DNA of 64,000 nt from Cercospora beticola (GCF_033473495.1 NC_088937.1:806001-870000); one strand, 5' to 3'. Counted from the stretch's first letter, positions 43,587-55,949 are shown. Made by a program: numbers and translations. Notes: a model not told the origin generated them from the letters alone.

Positions 43587-46500
43587 GTCAATTGAAGGCC
43601 AGATGGATCAAGGAAGTGTTCACGGCTTCCCTGCCTCCGGCAACAGTTCCGCAGTTCCCATTTGGCTGGTTGCCGGGAGTGTGCTTGTTGTTGCGGCGCT
43701 AAAATTCCCAGGCAGTTGCTCCGGAAAGAAGTCCGAAAAGCATTTCCTCGGAAGAAGAGCGAACGTCGGACATACTGTATCGTCTGGACGGTCTCCGAGG
43801 AGACACAGCAATGCCCGCATCAGCTCGACGCGCCAATTAGACTATGAAGAGTCTGACACGGACAACGATGTCCGTGTGCCTTGGTCGATTCGTGGAGTCG
43901 GTCACTGCAGGGAGACTGTCCAAATTGAGAATTGCTGGCGAGAAGGATTCGTGATCAATATAGTGGAATAGCCTCACTGATGTCGCAACCCGATTGATGC
44001 GGGTAGGCCTACCTAGTGCAATGATGAGTACTTCACAGCATTGTGCAGCATGCTCAAAGCCAGCTCCTTTCGCTTTGCAGTGCAAGGCTACTCTGGCATC
44101 GTGGGCTATTCAGACGGCGTGCTGTGAGACTTCTCGTCATGTGCGACCTGTCACTTGAACCGTATCGCACCTCTCAATCGATTCTCGCGGATGCCATGCG
44201 TACTCTTCAGCCGTAGAATCATTCTTCCTCTGCGGAATTCCAGATTTCTGTGAAGCCTGGGCACATTTGGCCTGCTTTGAATGGGTCAAGCATACCAAGC
44301 TCTTTGCTTGGTGAGCTTGGCCTCATCCGTTTCTCCCGAGTAGGGTCCCAAGAGACGCGTCCCCCATGACGGAGTGACCGGGGCCCACACTTGGAAAGCC
44401 AGCAGCACCATGCATCAATGTCCATCGCTGTTGACCGGGAGAGAGAGACTGGCCATGAGATGGCATAGAGACCAAACTGATCAGGCCATTGAAGACCATA
44501 GCTCGCTTTCGCGTGTACCCGCGGTCTAGACTCGGGTCCGAAAGCAGGTCTCGCGCCAATCACTTCTTCGCATAGGACTACGCAGGCTTGTGAGTTTCGG
44601 GCCCTTTTCTGTATGCTTGGTGGCGGTGCCAGTCGTAAGCAACCTCCGTGTGTCTGAAGGCTGCCGCGGGGCCCGGAGCCGCTTGGATCGGATGTCCAGT
44701 CAAGGAGAGCGGCTTGCGGCTTGCGCAAGGCTGTCTTCGAATGGTACGAGCACCACATTGGCAAGGCCTTTGTAGTTCGAGACCGAGGTGATAGTGTGAG
44801 GTACACGCATGGCTGGTCTTCGTAAGCTGCAGGTGGTGCTGGCAAGAGCGCGCCAGCGCGCCTTCCGCAACTCTACCGCGCGTGTAGAGATTTGATGTGA
44901 GATTTTGATGGGTTCTCAGCAAAACTTCGGGCACACTCCAAAACGATGCTGAGCCCCACCACAAGTGCTCAATGTGATGCGTTTACCTTCGCCTGCTCAA
45001 ACACCGCTTGTGCCAGCGACGTTTCCGGGTTGGTACTGTAGATCTGCGCATAAGATCGGTAGCACTAGAGAATAGTCCGAATGATATTTGATCGTCAAGC
45101 AGGGGCTGTGACGACACTGGCAGCCCTCCTCGATGCGCCAGCAGGCATGCACGGGCATGCCGTAGTAATTCATTCTCTTTGCACGCCATTTCAGCATTTG
45201 CAAATTTTATGAGTGGCAATCGACAGCATCGAAGACGTTCGAAACGTGCTGAGGGGACGTCGGAACACCTCAACGCCGGTCAGAATTGACCGTTCGAGTG
45301 CCACCACAGCAGGAAAGACAATGTCTTTCATCGGGAGCTTCAGTGCAACAAGGTGCCTCGTGAGGGTGATGGTTACACTAGGTGCATGAGACGGAACATC
45401 TCAACGTTAGCAGTGTCCATATGGTGGAGCATGGCTGACACGAGGTTGTGGTGTTGTGTTTTCTTCGTCATCTCGTCTCAGGTTGTAGTGTCTCAGATTC
45501 GCAAGGTGGCGGCCAATATCTTGTGACATTCGGTTCGGCGCTGAGACTGTCAACTGTTGTGTCCAGGAGATGTCGGTGCGTGAGGCAACTGCGTCTGCAA
45601 AGACATGTCTGCAATTTCCCAATGAGTGGAAGTGTCATAACCTCAACACATCGATGGAGTTGAAATTATTTCCCCACGCTAGCGGGAAGCACGAGTAAGA
45701 AGACAGATGCGTATCGTGTCATCTGCAGGAGGGTTCCTGGGCAGTCCGTGTCATGTTATATAGGTGATGCGGAGCTTGTTCATTTGGTCGATGCCAAGCA
45801 GGTCGACGCAGTGTGCAGCCATTGCGATTTCTGAAAGGGGCAAGTAGAGCTGGTGGCACGGTTGTGGTGTTCGTTGGACTTGGGCATCCACCGGAAGCTG
45901 CATAAACGCCTGTGAAACGTTGACATGTGAGGCCCATATCCGGCCGAGGGTTGACAGTATCATCACTCGGTAATGGCTGTCTGTCATTCGCACGCGAAAG
46001 GATTTGGTGGACTGAGCCGTACTGTTGGGTGGGGGAGATCCTTCGCTGCTCCAGACGAAGTGCAGTCCGGGACGCCACCAGCCGAAAGTCGAGGTACCAG
46101 GTTCTGCAACACGCTGACACGCCCTGGACGAGCTGAAAACTAGGTGCTGCGCCTGAGACCACGCTCGTAGGCAGGGATGAAATTTTCCCAGCCATGCTCG
46201 TGTTGGTGAGGACAGCTATGGCGGCGAGCTAGCGCGAGTGTCAATGGCAGTCATTGCTTCCGCCGCCGGAAACATTGGTGGCCGAGAAAGGCAATACAGT
46301 AGAATTAAAGCGGATCCCTGCGTGATGTGATGGACGTTCACCGCCCCGCACCGAATTCTGGTCGTAGATTCGTAGATGCAATCATCAGCGGACGCGGGGA
46401 CTGTAGAGCGCGTAGACAGTGCTTTTCATGCTAGGCCATGAAACAGTAGCAGTCCTGCTTATGCGATTAAGCTCGGAGCGCAGCGACAGGGCCGCACGTC

Positions 46501-47059
46501 GCGGCACCGATGGGAGGGTCGTTGGAGATGGACTCGCTGGGATGCGGGCAGTGCAATGCTGCTGCTAGATTGAGGCTGAGAGATGAATTGGGACAGGCTG
46601 GATCGAGCCGGGGCACAGGGCTTGGCTACTCGGCGGGCGGGTGGTGAGCTTCTGGTCGCCAGCTGTCTGCAGTTGATGGCTTGCGCACCAACCCACTGTC
46701 GATGAGCTGCGCGACATCTGAGATCGCAAATCCTCTCGCTGTTGCTCGGCCTCGTTCTCGCCTCTTGGCCTTCGCTCTGGTGACAGCTCCGCCAGATCAG
46801 TCTCCGACGCCGACCCTCAGCTGCTGATTCACGCCCCCGGCTTGAACGCGCAACCAACCGAAGCACCGCGAACCCGCAGTCGGATCAGCCAGCAGTTCAC
46901 AGACACACCAGCCAATACCGCCTGCCGCGTGCCTGCCTGCCTGCCTGCCTGTCTGCTCACTCGGCGGCCACTCTCCGCCCCTCCACGCCCGCACTGGTCA
47001 GTCGCAGTCGCATTTGGCGCTGCTCCTTCCGGCAAAAAGTGTCAGGGAGGCTGCTGCCC
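43587..47059. other. 3.5-kb region without a supported gene
   Basis: The longest gene-poor stretch in the window. Frames up to 208 codons exist (44219-44845 minus, 45719-46195 minus), but they overlap others of similar length, lack domains and have Cys/Trp/Arg-rich shadow-like composition. The last ~300 bp are C-rich and form the leader of the Hsp70-like gene. Confidence 0.45.
46931..46950 (+). repeat. (GCCT)5 microsatellite
   Basis: Five perfect GCCT units ~127 bp upstream of the Hsp70-like start codon, within its probable 5' leader. Confidence 0.85.
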
Positions 47060-47089
47060 ATGACCGGCTCTTTCCTATGTCCTCCATGA
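47060..47089 (+). promoter_or_regulatory. Upstream ORF overlapping the Hsp70-like start
   Basis: An ATG at 47060 opens a nine-codon frame (MTGSFLCPP) that ends in TGA at 47087-47089. It overlaps both candidate main starts at 47077 and 47086; the latter overlaps the uORF stop as ATGA. If the leader includes it, it could reduce initiation or allow reinitiation. Confidence 0.5.
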
Positions 47090-49628
47090 ACTCGCGTTTC
47101 AGACGACTCGTCGGTTCGACACGCAGAAGCAGCAGCAACTCCGTCGCCGGCAGCCAGAGTTCCAACGCAGGCAGTACCACCACCCTCTCCGCCCCCGCCA
47201 ATCGTCCCTCGCCGTCGCGCGCCGGCCCCACGGCTCCATCAGCTACTTCAGCGCCCGCGCCCACCACCAACGGCACCTCGTCGCCCGCGAGCGCGCCCGC
47301 CAGCACCGCTGCTGTTGCCTCGAACGGCGTTCCGCGCGATCCAGCTCAGTCCAACAGCAACGCTCCGCCGCAGGCTGCCTCGGCCTCGTCGACATCGCTC
47401 GCCATGAACCCCAACAGCCAGCCTCTGGGTCGGCCGCCGTCATACCAGTACGCCAATCAGGGAGGGAACTTGGGCGCTCCGGGGCATCCTAACCAGGGCA
47501 GGCCATCGAGCCCTATGCCTCCGCCCATCAACACTGGCGGTGGTCACGGCTACCCACCGCAGCATCAGCCGCAGCTGTATGGTCAGCCCGCTCCACCCGG
47601 CTACCCCATGGGCCAGCCGCATCCGGGACAAGCAGGCTACGGCTACGGACCGCAAGCAGTGCACCCCTACAACAATGGGCGACACGAAGTGCAGGGCGAC
47701 AATTCTAGAAGCAAAGCGCAGCTCATCGTCGGCATTGATTTCGTGAGTTGGTCTAGGCAGATGATGGGGTCGGTTACTGACAGCGACGGCAGGGTACGAC
47801 ATTCTCTGGCGTAGCGTTCGCCTTTGCCACCAATACCGAGGCCAAAGAAGATATCATTGTCGAATGGCCAGGTGCTGGTACGCAGACGAAGCAGAAAGTC
47901 AGTATTGATGCTGCATGGTGCCTACAACGTCGTGCTAACAGAAGCGCAGATCCCAACTGTACTGTACTATGATCAGCACCAGCAGGTGGTAGGTTGGGGA
48001 CCAGATATCGCCGAAGCCCTCGCACCTACTGGCTACCCAAAGCCGGGAGTGCAGAAAGTGGAGTGGTTCAAGCTTCAGCTTATGCTTTCCGGCAACACAT
48101 ATATCGACCCTATCAACCTCCCACCGCTTCCACCTGGAAAGTCCGAAATCGATGTCGCCGCCGATTATCTGTTCAAACTGCGGCAGGCGATGCGCAACCA
48201 ACTACAAAAGACACTGGGTGAGGTGTTCAACCGAGAAGAGCGTAATATCAAATACTTCTTGACAGTTCCGGCCATTTGGAACGATGCCGGCAAGGCAGCG
48301 ACCAGAGCCGCGGCAATTCAAGCTGGTTTCCTGCGAGATGAGAATGACAACCGGTTGACACTTATCTCCGAGCCAGAGGCTGCAGCTATGTTCTGCTCAA
48401 AGACTGGCCTTCTGAACCTGAAGGTACACGATGCGGTCCTGATTGTCGATTGTGGTGGAGGCACTGTCGATTTGATCGCATACGAAGTGGAAGAGGAGTC
48501 GCCGTTCACCGTCGCTGAATGTACTGCTGGCTCTGGAGACTCCTGCGGATCGACAGCGCTGAACAGGAACTTCTCCAATATTCTGCGGGCCAAGATTAGG
48601 AAGATGAAGCTGCCGGATGGCTCGAAGACTGCAGGCAAGGTCTACGCAAAATGTATCATGGACTTCGAGAACAGAATCAAGGCAGATTTCCGCAACAATG
48701 GCCAGAAGTGGGCTGTTGATGTTGGAATTGAGGCCGAGTTCCCTGAGGCGGGTATTGAGGAAGGTTACATGACTTTCACTAACGAGGAAATCCTGCAATG
48801 TTTCGAACCCGTGGTCAATCGCATCTTGGAACTGGTCAGGAACCAGATCATTGCGATTCAAGCACAGAACAGGGCGCTCCAGGTATGACGATCGACTCTG
48901 TCTGTTATCGCTGATCGTCGCTAACGTGAGGTAGAACGTGCTCGTGGTTGGAGGTTTCGGCGCCTCGGAATATCTCTTCCAGCAGATCAAGTTACACGTG
49001 CCTCCGCAATTCCAGAACAAGGTCGTGCGACCTATGGACTCGGTCGCAGCCATTGTCAAAGGAGCCGTCACAGCTGGTATCACGGAGCGAGTCATCACGT
49101 CGCGTGTGGCACGAAGGCATTACCTAATGGCCACGCTGCAGCCGTTCAAGGAAGGACATCACCCCGAGCAATACCGTGTGCCTTCGCTCGATGGTAAGGA
49201 CCGCTGCAAGTACACACGACAAATCTTTGTGCAAAAGGGACAACGGGTCAAGATTGGCGAGCCAGTCAAGGTGTCTTTCTTCAGACAAGTCGCGCCCGGT
49301 GCGACATTGATGTACGAGGATGTTCTGTATGCCTGCGACGAGGATGTATGCCCGGAATATACAAAGGATCCCCGTAAGCACAATCTCACTTTCGGCGCTC
49401 TCAAAGACCTTACTAATCACGTTCACAGGCATCAAGGAGGTCGTCACACTTACATCTGACCTCAGTCGGAAGAACCTCGAAAAGGATTTTGAACGAATGG
49501 ATACCCCACAAGGCACCTTTTACCGCGTATACTTTGACATCTACCTCACCCTCGATGGCTCTGAGTTCAGCGCAGAGCTAGTCTGTCAAGGCGAAGTCAT
49601 GGGCCGATGCTCTGCCAGATTCCGATAA
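47077..49628 (+). CDS. Divergent Hsp70-like actin-fold ATPase
   Basis: Five exons: 47077-47742, 47793-47897, 47950-48882, 48935-49373 and 49429-49628; introns of 50-55 nt; 780 residues. The first ~215 residues are a Ser/Ala/Pro/Gln-rich, Gly-Tyr-Pro-rich disordered extension. The ATPase domain then shows phosphate-1 VGIDFGTTFSGVAF (split by intron 1 between Phe and Gly), phosphate-2 LIVDCGGGTVDLIAY and adenosine motif VLVVGGFGASEYL. The C-terminus has a shortened beta-type region instead of a canonical substrate-binding domain and no EEVD tail. This matches the expanded fungal Hsp70-like/HSPA12-like group of unknown client specificity. All junctions are in phase and restore motifs, so the model is firm. 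Start 47086 is an alternative. Confidence 0.88.
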
Positions 49629-50478
49629 ACTTACGACACGCACGCAGAAGCACAGCACAGCGAGGCGTTACGGGGGTAATTGTGCAGTCAAAACGTCGTC
49701 CCAGGATCGAATATGGGAACTTGAGGAGCTCATCGGAGCTGGCGGGTTCTTTAAGCATGAGTTAGAAGGGGAATTGGGCACTTGGATGAACGTATGCTAT
49801 TTCCATTGAGAACGCCAGGACTGGGGGCCGAACATCTACGAAGAGACGCGACTTCTTGACGAGAAGTGATGCGACAAGGCAGCAGAGCGGCGGAGCATGA
49901 ACGCCTTATTCCCAGCAGCGACGCATTCAGTCACGCGTCAATTCGACGGACACCCAACTAAGGCCTGACGCTGGACAGTAACACCACCTCCACAACCACA
50001 AAACCACGAACACGAGCTTGAGTATACAGCGCAGGCGTAGCGGAGGACGATAATGCGAATCCACAAATCTTTGGCACGAGTACCCATGGGTCGATGTTTT
50101 GGCGGGCTTTTTTTGTTCATCTGGACATGATGGGATTTCTTTTTCGAGTACTTAGCTTTTTTACTTGGTTGCCCATTTAAGAATCGTGTCTATAATCTGT
50201 CAATTGAGACATATCTTGTCACCCATTGCGGTTCACAATGCGGTGAGCAATTTAAGGTTCGAGGTGCTAACTGCTTTGTGCCAGTACGGTCGTGTTCCTG
50301 CTGTATTTCTGTACAAGTTCGTCGTATCTGCAGGTGCTTGACTCTTTCCTTCTTGCTTCCGGTCTTTCGCTTGCTTTCATGTGCGGCTGCCGACTGCCGA
50401 GCCGAAGGCTGTTCCCGAATGGATATTTGTACAAATCCAACAACCGTCGCTATCCCTTCCCTTCCAATCATTCCCTCC
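49629..50478. other. Convergent intergenic region
   Basis: 3' regions of the Hsp70-like gene and Gtr2. No supported frame. Confidence 0.4.
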
Positions 50479-51852
50479 TCACAACGCGAACATTTGCTGC
50501 AGTGCATCATTCAGAATACTTACGTTGTAGTCAATCAGAACACGTTTGTCTGCTGTACTTCCTTGGCCCATGACGCAGATGAGGGAGAGATATCTAGCAG
50601 AAGCATATATTAGTTTCGTCTTACAATGTGAAAAGAGATAAAGGGAAGGGAAGGGAAAGGGAAGGGGCATACTCATTAATCTCCCGCGCATAAATATACG
50701 TGTTCCCGCTCTTATCGTACGTGATGAGACTTTCGCCGACCACAGCCGAAGAAGAAGAAGAAGCTTCGCTGGAATGGTTCTTGTTCTCCGGTCCATGCCA
50801 TCCATAAATCTGCTTGATATCGACAATGACATCGACGTAATCCGAACAGACTTCATAGTCTTTTAAGAAAGTCGGACTTGTATCTGTCGCGAGATAGATT
50901 TTCGAAACTGTGTCGAAGAGGTAGGCCTTTTGTGTTCTGCATGTTGAGCAGAGTTTATTGAGAAGAGCTTCCATGGCTGGTAATTGCGGAAGCAATTTCT
51001 GAACGACTTTACTCATAGCTTCGTAGACAGAGTGATCGAAGATACTAGTTCGATAGAACGCCACAGAACGATCTCCGTAACCCGCATCAGAAAGTTCATC
51101 TTGTACTCGTTGCCGGACGTCGCGGAAGGTGTCGTATTTGTATTCTTCGGAGAGACCGTCGGTTTTATGGACGAAGACTTCGAAGTTGAGACGTGGGTAG
51201 TTGTCCATTATGAAGGAGGCGGTTTTGATTAGGGCGTCGATGGATTGGAAGTATTCGTCTTGCATGTCGAGGACCCAGATTATGGAGCCTGTGGTTCCGC
51301 CGAAGAGGGCTTCGCGGTCGAAGTCGGGGGAGAGGTAGGGGATGTTTGGAGGGATTTCGGAGGATTCGAAGTTCATGAAGGAGGACATTGTGGCGGGTTC
51401 GATTTTGTTGGTGGGGTCGAGGTAGAGGGTTTCGGCTGGGGAGAATTTCTCGAAGAGGACTTTTTGGATGGAGGATTTGCCGCTTCTGGGAGGGAGGTTA
51501 GGTGGGTGGTGGAGGAGGTCAACAGGAAGATTTTGGCTTACCTTCGCATTCCCATGAAGAGCACTTTTGGGTTGCCCTTCCTCCGTGCGTGGCCAGGCCG
51601 TGTCGATGCATTTTGAGTGGCGTGACTTTGGTTGCTCTGAATGTGGACCTCATTAGCGAATCGTTGTTGCTCGCGGTAGTACGATGTCAGCCAGTCGTTC
51701 TCCTTGGGCGAGTTATGCGATGACGCTGTCGAGCTGTTGTGCGCGCTGGGGCCGCTGGAGGCGAAGGAAAGCTCGAAGGGGTTCTTCTTGTTCTGCTCAG
51801 GCGCAGGGGTAGGCGTGGGCGAGAGGATGTTCTCGGAAAATAGAGTGCGCAT
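50479..51852 (-). CDS. gtr2: Rag-type GTPase Gtr2 (RagC/D orthologue)
   Basis: Three exons on the minus strand: 51852-51542, 51485-50673 and 50593-50479; introns of 56 and 79 nt; 412 residues. It is the second subunit of the Gtr1-Gtr2 heterodimer that, within the vacuolar EGO complex, signals amino-acid sufficiency to TORC1. The P-loop VLFMGMRRSGKSS is created by the first splice. Other marks: LYLDPTNKIE (switch region), IIWVLDMQDEY and FEVFVHKTDGL (base specificity), and a roadblock-type C-terminal half with REINEYLSLICVMG and LIDYNVSILNDALQQMF. The first ~90 residues (Ser/Asn/Pro-rich) extend beyond the yeast protein. A GTAAGT inside the last exon is not a splice site, since the frame through it matches the family ending. 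Confidence 0.92.
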
Positions 51853-53531
51853 GGCGGAGACTGTGGTGATGGAATGTCAGATTAGAAATGACAAAGTGGT
51901 GGCGATGGGAGAAGTGTCGTCGGCGTGGGAGCCCAATATTTACATGCTCGATCACCACCACCACCACCACACCCCATCTTCTGTCGACACGAGGGAGCAC
52001 GCCCACTGTCGCACATGCTTATCGCCGCCAACGAGTTCGAAAAGACAAGACTTACACGGTGCCTTGCGGCGGTAGGCAGCCGCTGAGATAATGTCGAATA
52101 GATCACATCTCCCTCAGAGCAAGGTCATCGCCCACACGCGCGCCTCCAGCAGCAGCAGCAGCGGTTGCAGCACCGCAGCAGGACGGGAACAGGTGGTCAT
52201 CGCAAAAAAGCACCGCATGGCCTTGGTTTTGGGTAGTGCGCGTGAGGGAGCGAGCGGGATATAGCCTCACCTCCATCATGGCACGCTCAAGTCACAAACT
52301 CGGCAGGCAGGCACTTCCTTGCCTGCTGCTCGCGGAACACGGCCTGTACACCGCTATTCCTCTGCCCGCTGGGGAAGGCCTTCCGCGCGCCAGTGAGCCG
52401 TAGGCGTGAAAATCGACGTGACGCTGCCCGGCACTGTGAGTCAAGATGCCGGACGCCAATCAGCCCTGCCTGCGCAGTACCGAGATTGTGGGATGTTGAT
52501 GCTGGCGTGGGTGCTGCCCAAGCCCAATCTGTGCAGCGTGCGCCGTCTGCGATCCAGCCGACGTGGGGAGAGAGAGCCCGGCCGTGTGTCGTGACACCTT
52601 CCCGTGCCGTGCTCGCATACAGAGATACAGAGTATATCGATGGATGCACGCGATGTCAAGGCCAGGATGGTGCTACACTCGTCGCTGTGGAATTCGGACC
52701 ACAGGCGAGATGCAGGAGGTACAGTATATTGCTTGGCATGCTCCATGCTGATGACGCTGACGTCCCGTATCCTGGCCACTTCATCTATGAGATCTACCAC
52801 TATCATCCAGACCGCATTAGCATGCACGTGGCTATACATGGCAATGGGACAGCCGATGCCGTGACCGAAGACCGTCTGGGCATGCTCACTTCAGTGGCAC
52901 GTTACGTATATCTATTTCGCGTACATTTCCCACGTCTTGAGCAACAACGCGTGCTCCAGATAAAGTACTCAGATTACTTGCAACAGTCATTGTTGTACGG
53001 GTCGACAGATCGCTATTGTTTTATCCCAAGTGCATCACGAGTCTGTACTCGCGTACGAAGGGGCTGACAGTATCACTACTCAAGTGTCGTTCTCCAGCTC
53101 ACCGCATCCTCATTTTTTAGGTACAGTTCGACGTATGCAGGCCCGCGTATTTGCTTTCACACATCCCGAGCCAGGACCTCTTCCAGGAGGAGATTACCAT
53201 ATTCACAACAATGGCTGAACCTCAACTCTGCAACTTGCACGCCCGACAAGAGCAGTCATATCCAGGACAAGTATGATTGTGTTTGCGTGTGAGACCGCGA
53301 AAATGCCAGAAAGGGCGTGAAAGACGAAGTCTGTTGATTCCACCCAACAACTTTCACATGCACAAGCAGCTGCGGCAAACAACAAAACACCTCAAATTCT
53401 CAACAGAAAATTGCTGTCTAGATGGACATCCGCAAAGGATTTCACACTGGACCAATACCTAGTCCCGAGCGTCACTTCTGCCGGACGAGGCCATCTCAGA
53501 TACCTCCAAGACATCAGAAGTTGCCAGCCCA
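51853..53531. other. 1.7-kb divergent intergenic region with simple repeats
   Basis: It lies between Gtr2 (minus) and the small acidic protein (plus). It holds a CAC trinucleotide run at 51953-51972 and (CAG)5 at 52147-52161. A plus-strand frame (52393-53067) is 224 codons long but has no ATG at its start and no recognised domain, so it is not called. Confidence 0.45.
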
Positions 53532-54071
53532 ATGTCGCAAGTCGCTCGCCTCGAAGCACTGCTGGACGACTTGTCGAAATTACTCAAGCGACCCGACGAC
53601 CAGCGCAACAGATCCGAGGAAGAAGAGAGTTCTACCACGCCCGACCAGGAGAATAGCGACAGCGGTTTCTCTGACGAACAGCCAAGCCCATCAACCGGAA
53701 CCTCCAGCCACGAGAGATCTGATCAAGAGACTAGCGAAAAGCCAACACTTTCCACTCTACTCGAAAACGCCATAGACAAGACAGCCAGTCTCTTCGCCAT
53801 CGAGCCACCTCGGAGTCCAGGCGCAGAGAGTCATCTCAGTTACAGCTTGGAAGTCAACTCCAAATATCGAGTGCACATGGACAAAGCACCCGAACGTGCC
53901 GTGGAATTGGAGAAGGATCTGAGGGCTGCTAAGGCAGTTCTCGGAGATGCTGCTGGTCTCGTGGAGGAGTGCAAGTCGGTGGCGAGTAAAGTGGCGGCAG
54001 AGCAGGAGAATTCGATGACGCTTGAGGAGCGAAGGGAGAGGGCTGGTGTCAAGTCGGCGTGCTTTCTCTGA
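53532..54071 (+). CDS. Small acidic protein of unknown function
   Basis: Single exon, 179 residues. A short N-terminal helix (VARLEALLDDLSKLL) is followed by a long Ser/Glu/Asp/Gln-rich disordered segment (~20-75). A helical C-terminal half comes next (PERAVELEKDLRAAKAVLGDAAGLVEECKSVASKVAAEQ) that could form a coiled coil. It ends in ACFL, which is not a CaaX box because the Cys is third from the end. No signal peptide or membrane segment. Probable gene by composition and start context; the family is not recognised. Confidence 0.55.
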   Translation: MSQVARLEALLDDLSKLLKRPDDQRNRSEEEESSTTPDQENSDSGFSDEQPSPSTGTSSHERSDQETSEKPTLSTLLENAIDKTASLFAIEPPRSPGAESHLSYSLEVNSKYRVHMDKAPERAVELEKDLRAAKAVLGDAAGLVEECKSVASKVAAEQENSMTLEERRERAGVKSACFL

Positions 54072-54225
54072 TTTCATAGATTTCTCTGCCTGGTTGAGAA
54101 TCTGGAGTACTGTTCTTCCGACGCATTTCGGGTTCCTCGCTCACAGGGAGGCGGGATCAGATGACCACAATCGGTCTGTGGGAATATCCTCGCGTCCACG
54201 GACGTGCCAACACGATGGGCTGTGA

Positions 54226-55398
54226 TCAGCTAGAATAGCTCACTTCAAGACCAATTTGACCAATAATCCTCTCACTCTTCTTGAGATCCACATCGGCACC
54301 CACACCCAGCAGTAGCTCTTTGAATCGGCACTCCCACAGCACCCCAACCTTCCCATGATTGTCCACTCTCGCCTTCAGAACTCCCTTCACATCCTCATCT
54401 GTCTTCTTCCACCCAACACGAATCAGCTGCTGCGCCCATACATTCTCCTCAGTAGGCTGCTCCCGCTGCCACAATTCCAGTCCTACAACAACGTCGCTCT
54501 CATAGCTGTACACGTTGAAATCAAAACGCGAGCACAAAGCCAAGTTCGGCCCTGCTTTGACGGCATATGTGGAAGACAGATTCCCCATAAGCGGATTGAC
54601 TGTCAGAGCCATCGTATAGGGAAAGCCAGTATGCGAGGGCAATGTGGTGAAGCGCAAGCCTGTGCTGATGCCGCCTGATTTGTTCAATGGACTAAAGTAT
54701 GCTTCGGCGCCTGCGCTGAGTCTTCCGCCTTGGTGATCCCACGGGTGAGCGGGCAGCTTGTCGACCTGTATCGCATGTTGATCGTCGGGGGCATGGCGTG
54801 GGTCATGGCCGAAGTTGTAGAGTCCGCGAACGCCCAACAAAGCTGAATCTGTCGAGTATAGATACTCTGTCGTGTATTTGCCCTGATCATTCTGCAAACT
54901 CGCCAGAAGCGTGCCTCCATTCGGCAATCTCTCGTCCGACACGCATTTGAGCTGGAAAAGTCGGCTTGGAGAAATTCGTCTCAAATACAATGCTTCGAGC
55001 GAGCTGTTGGGCAAATACAGACGGCCATAAAGCAACGAATCCCTTTTCCGATCTTCCAGTGAGATATCCTTCGCATCTGGCCCCCGCAGCTCCTGCAAAT
55101 GTCTATATCCTCTCACCAATTTGCTCAACGGCACATCACTGCTCTTACTCGCAACTTGTAGTCCCAAATTCGTGTACAAGAAGCTCAACGACCCATCCAC
55201 CACGCCTCTACTACCCAGCGTATACGACGTTGCGAAGTTCGGCGAGGACAAGGAGGAGACATGGAGTCTCAGACCAGATGGTATTTGGAAGTCGAGAAGG
55301 TTGATCGAGGTCGTGGTCAAGGAGGCATAGCTGTTGTCGACGTTCCATCGCGATTTGCGATAAAACGCTGTCTGGACATAGTCCATGAAATTGAGCAT
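54226..55398 (-). CDS. mdm10: Mdm10, mitochondrial outer-membrane beta-barrel
   Basis: Single exon, 390 residues. It opens with MLNFMDYVQTAFYRKSRW and continues with INLLDFQIPSGLRL and SPNFATSYTLG, the strongly conserved N-terminus of fungal Mdm10. Alternating amphipathic strands run through to GQIGLEVSYS, as expected for a beta-barrel with a C-terminal sorting signal. Role: a subunit of the ERMES tether between ER and mitochondria, and of the SAM assembly machinery, where it helps late TOM assembly. Slightly shorter than Aspergillus relatives because of fewer loop insertions; no intron or lesion is visible. Confidence 0.93.
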   Translation of the reverse strand: MLNFMDYVQTAFYRKSRWNVDNSYASLTTTSINLLDFQIPSGLRLHVSSLSSPNFATSYTLGSRGVVDGSLSFLYTNLGLQVASKSSDVPLSKLVRGYRHLQELRGPDAKDISLEDRKRDSLLYGRLYLPNSSLEALYLRRISPSRLFQLKCVSDERLPNGGTLLASLQNDQGKYTTEYLYSTDSALLGVRGLYNFGHDPRHAPDDQHAIQVDKLPAHPWDHQGGRLSAGAEAYFSPLNKSGGISTGLRFTTLPSHTGFPYTMALTVNPLMGNLSSTYAVKAGPNLALCSRFDFNVYSYESDVVVGLELWQREQPTEENVWAQQLIRVGWKKTDEDVKGVLKARVDNHGKVGVLWECRFKELLLGVGADVDLKKSERIIGQIGLEVSYSS

Positions 55399-55938
55399 GT
55401 TGCTTTTGGAGGTTTCATTTTGTATTCATTGTTTCGGTGGGGGTGAGCAGTGTTCTGTCTGCTGTGGTTGCAAGAAGCGCGTTGTTCGAGGAAGCTACAG
55501 CTGGAGATGCGGGTGTGCCTGAATGCCTGAATGTTTGACTTCACTTCTTGGCGCTGAAAGAACCAGTTCGCGATTACGATGCAACTCTGCAACGGCGATA
55601 CCTGAATCTATCACACGCTCCTTTCCGATTTAATAGTCTGTTACAAGTCTTTCACATCATTCGTCTTGCTCTATTCCCACGGAATGCTCCGGCACGGCCG
55701 GACTTGGTGAGTTGATAATTTGTCGACCAGATGCAAGTATTGGTGCAATTGACGGGCGGAAACGATCCCGTCGTGAAACGAGTGAGCTTTCCTCATGCCT
55801 GAATTGACTCCAAAAAAAGACGTGGTCGCCTGCCACATTTTTGGGCGCCCGAATGGCTTGGCATTCACCTGGCCCACGGAGATAGCCAACACCACACCAT
55901 ACAACCATTCTATACCATTAATACGATACAAAAACACC
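55399..55938. other. Intergenic, nothing recognised
   Basis: Upstream of mdm10 and downstream of the tRNA. Frames on the minus strand (55657-56012) run through the tRNA and are shadows. Confidence 0.45.
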
Positions 55939-55945
55939 AAAAAAA
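55939..55945 (-). terminator. RNA polymerase III terminator
   Basis: A seven-T run on the minus strand starting four bases after the last base of tRNA-Pro. Confidence 0.8.
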
Positions 55946-55949
55946 GATC

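Noticed and set aside
44219..44845. 208-codon minus-strand frame
   Set aside because: Trp/Cys/Arg/Pro-rich composition without hydrophobic core patterns; competing frames overlap on both strands.
45719..46195. 158-codon minus-strand frame with ATG
   Set aside because: A second frame of similar quality overlaps it, and there is no recognised motif. Not enough to call a gene.
50479..50530. GTAAGT in the last exon of gtr2 as a splice donor
   Set aside because: Reading straight through gives the expected Gtr2 C-terminus, and the nearest acceptor would leave a 27-nt intron, too short.
52393..53067. 224-codon plus-strand frame with a plausible-looking second half
   Set aside because: It opens with GTG, the first half is Arg/Cys-rich like a shadow frame, and no splice model gives a proper start.
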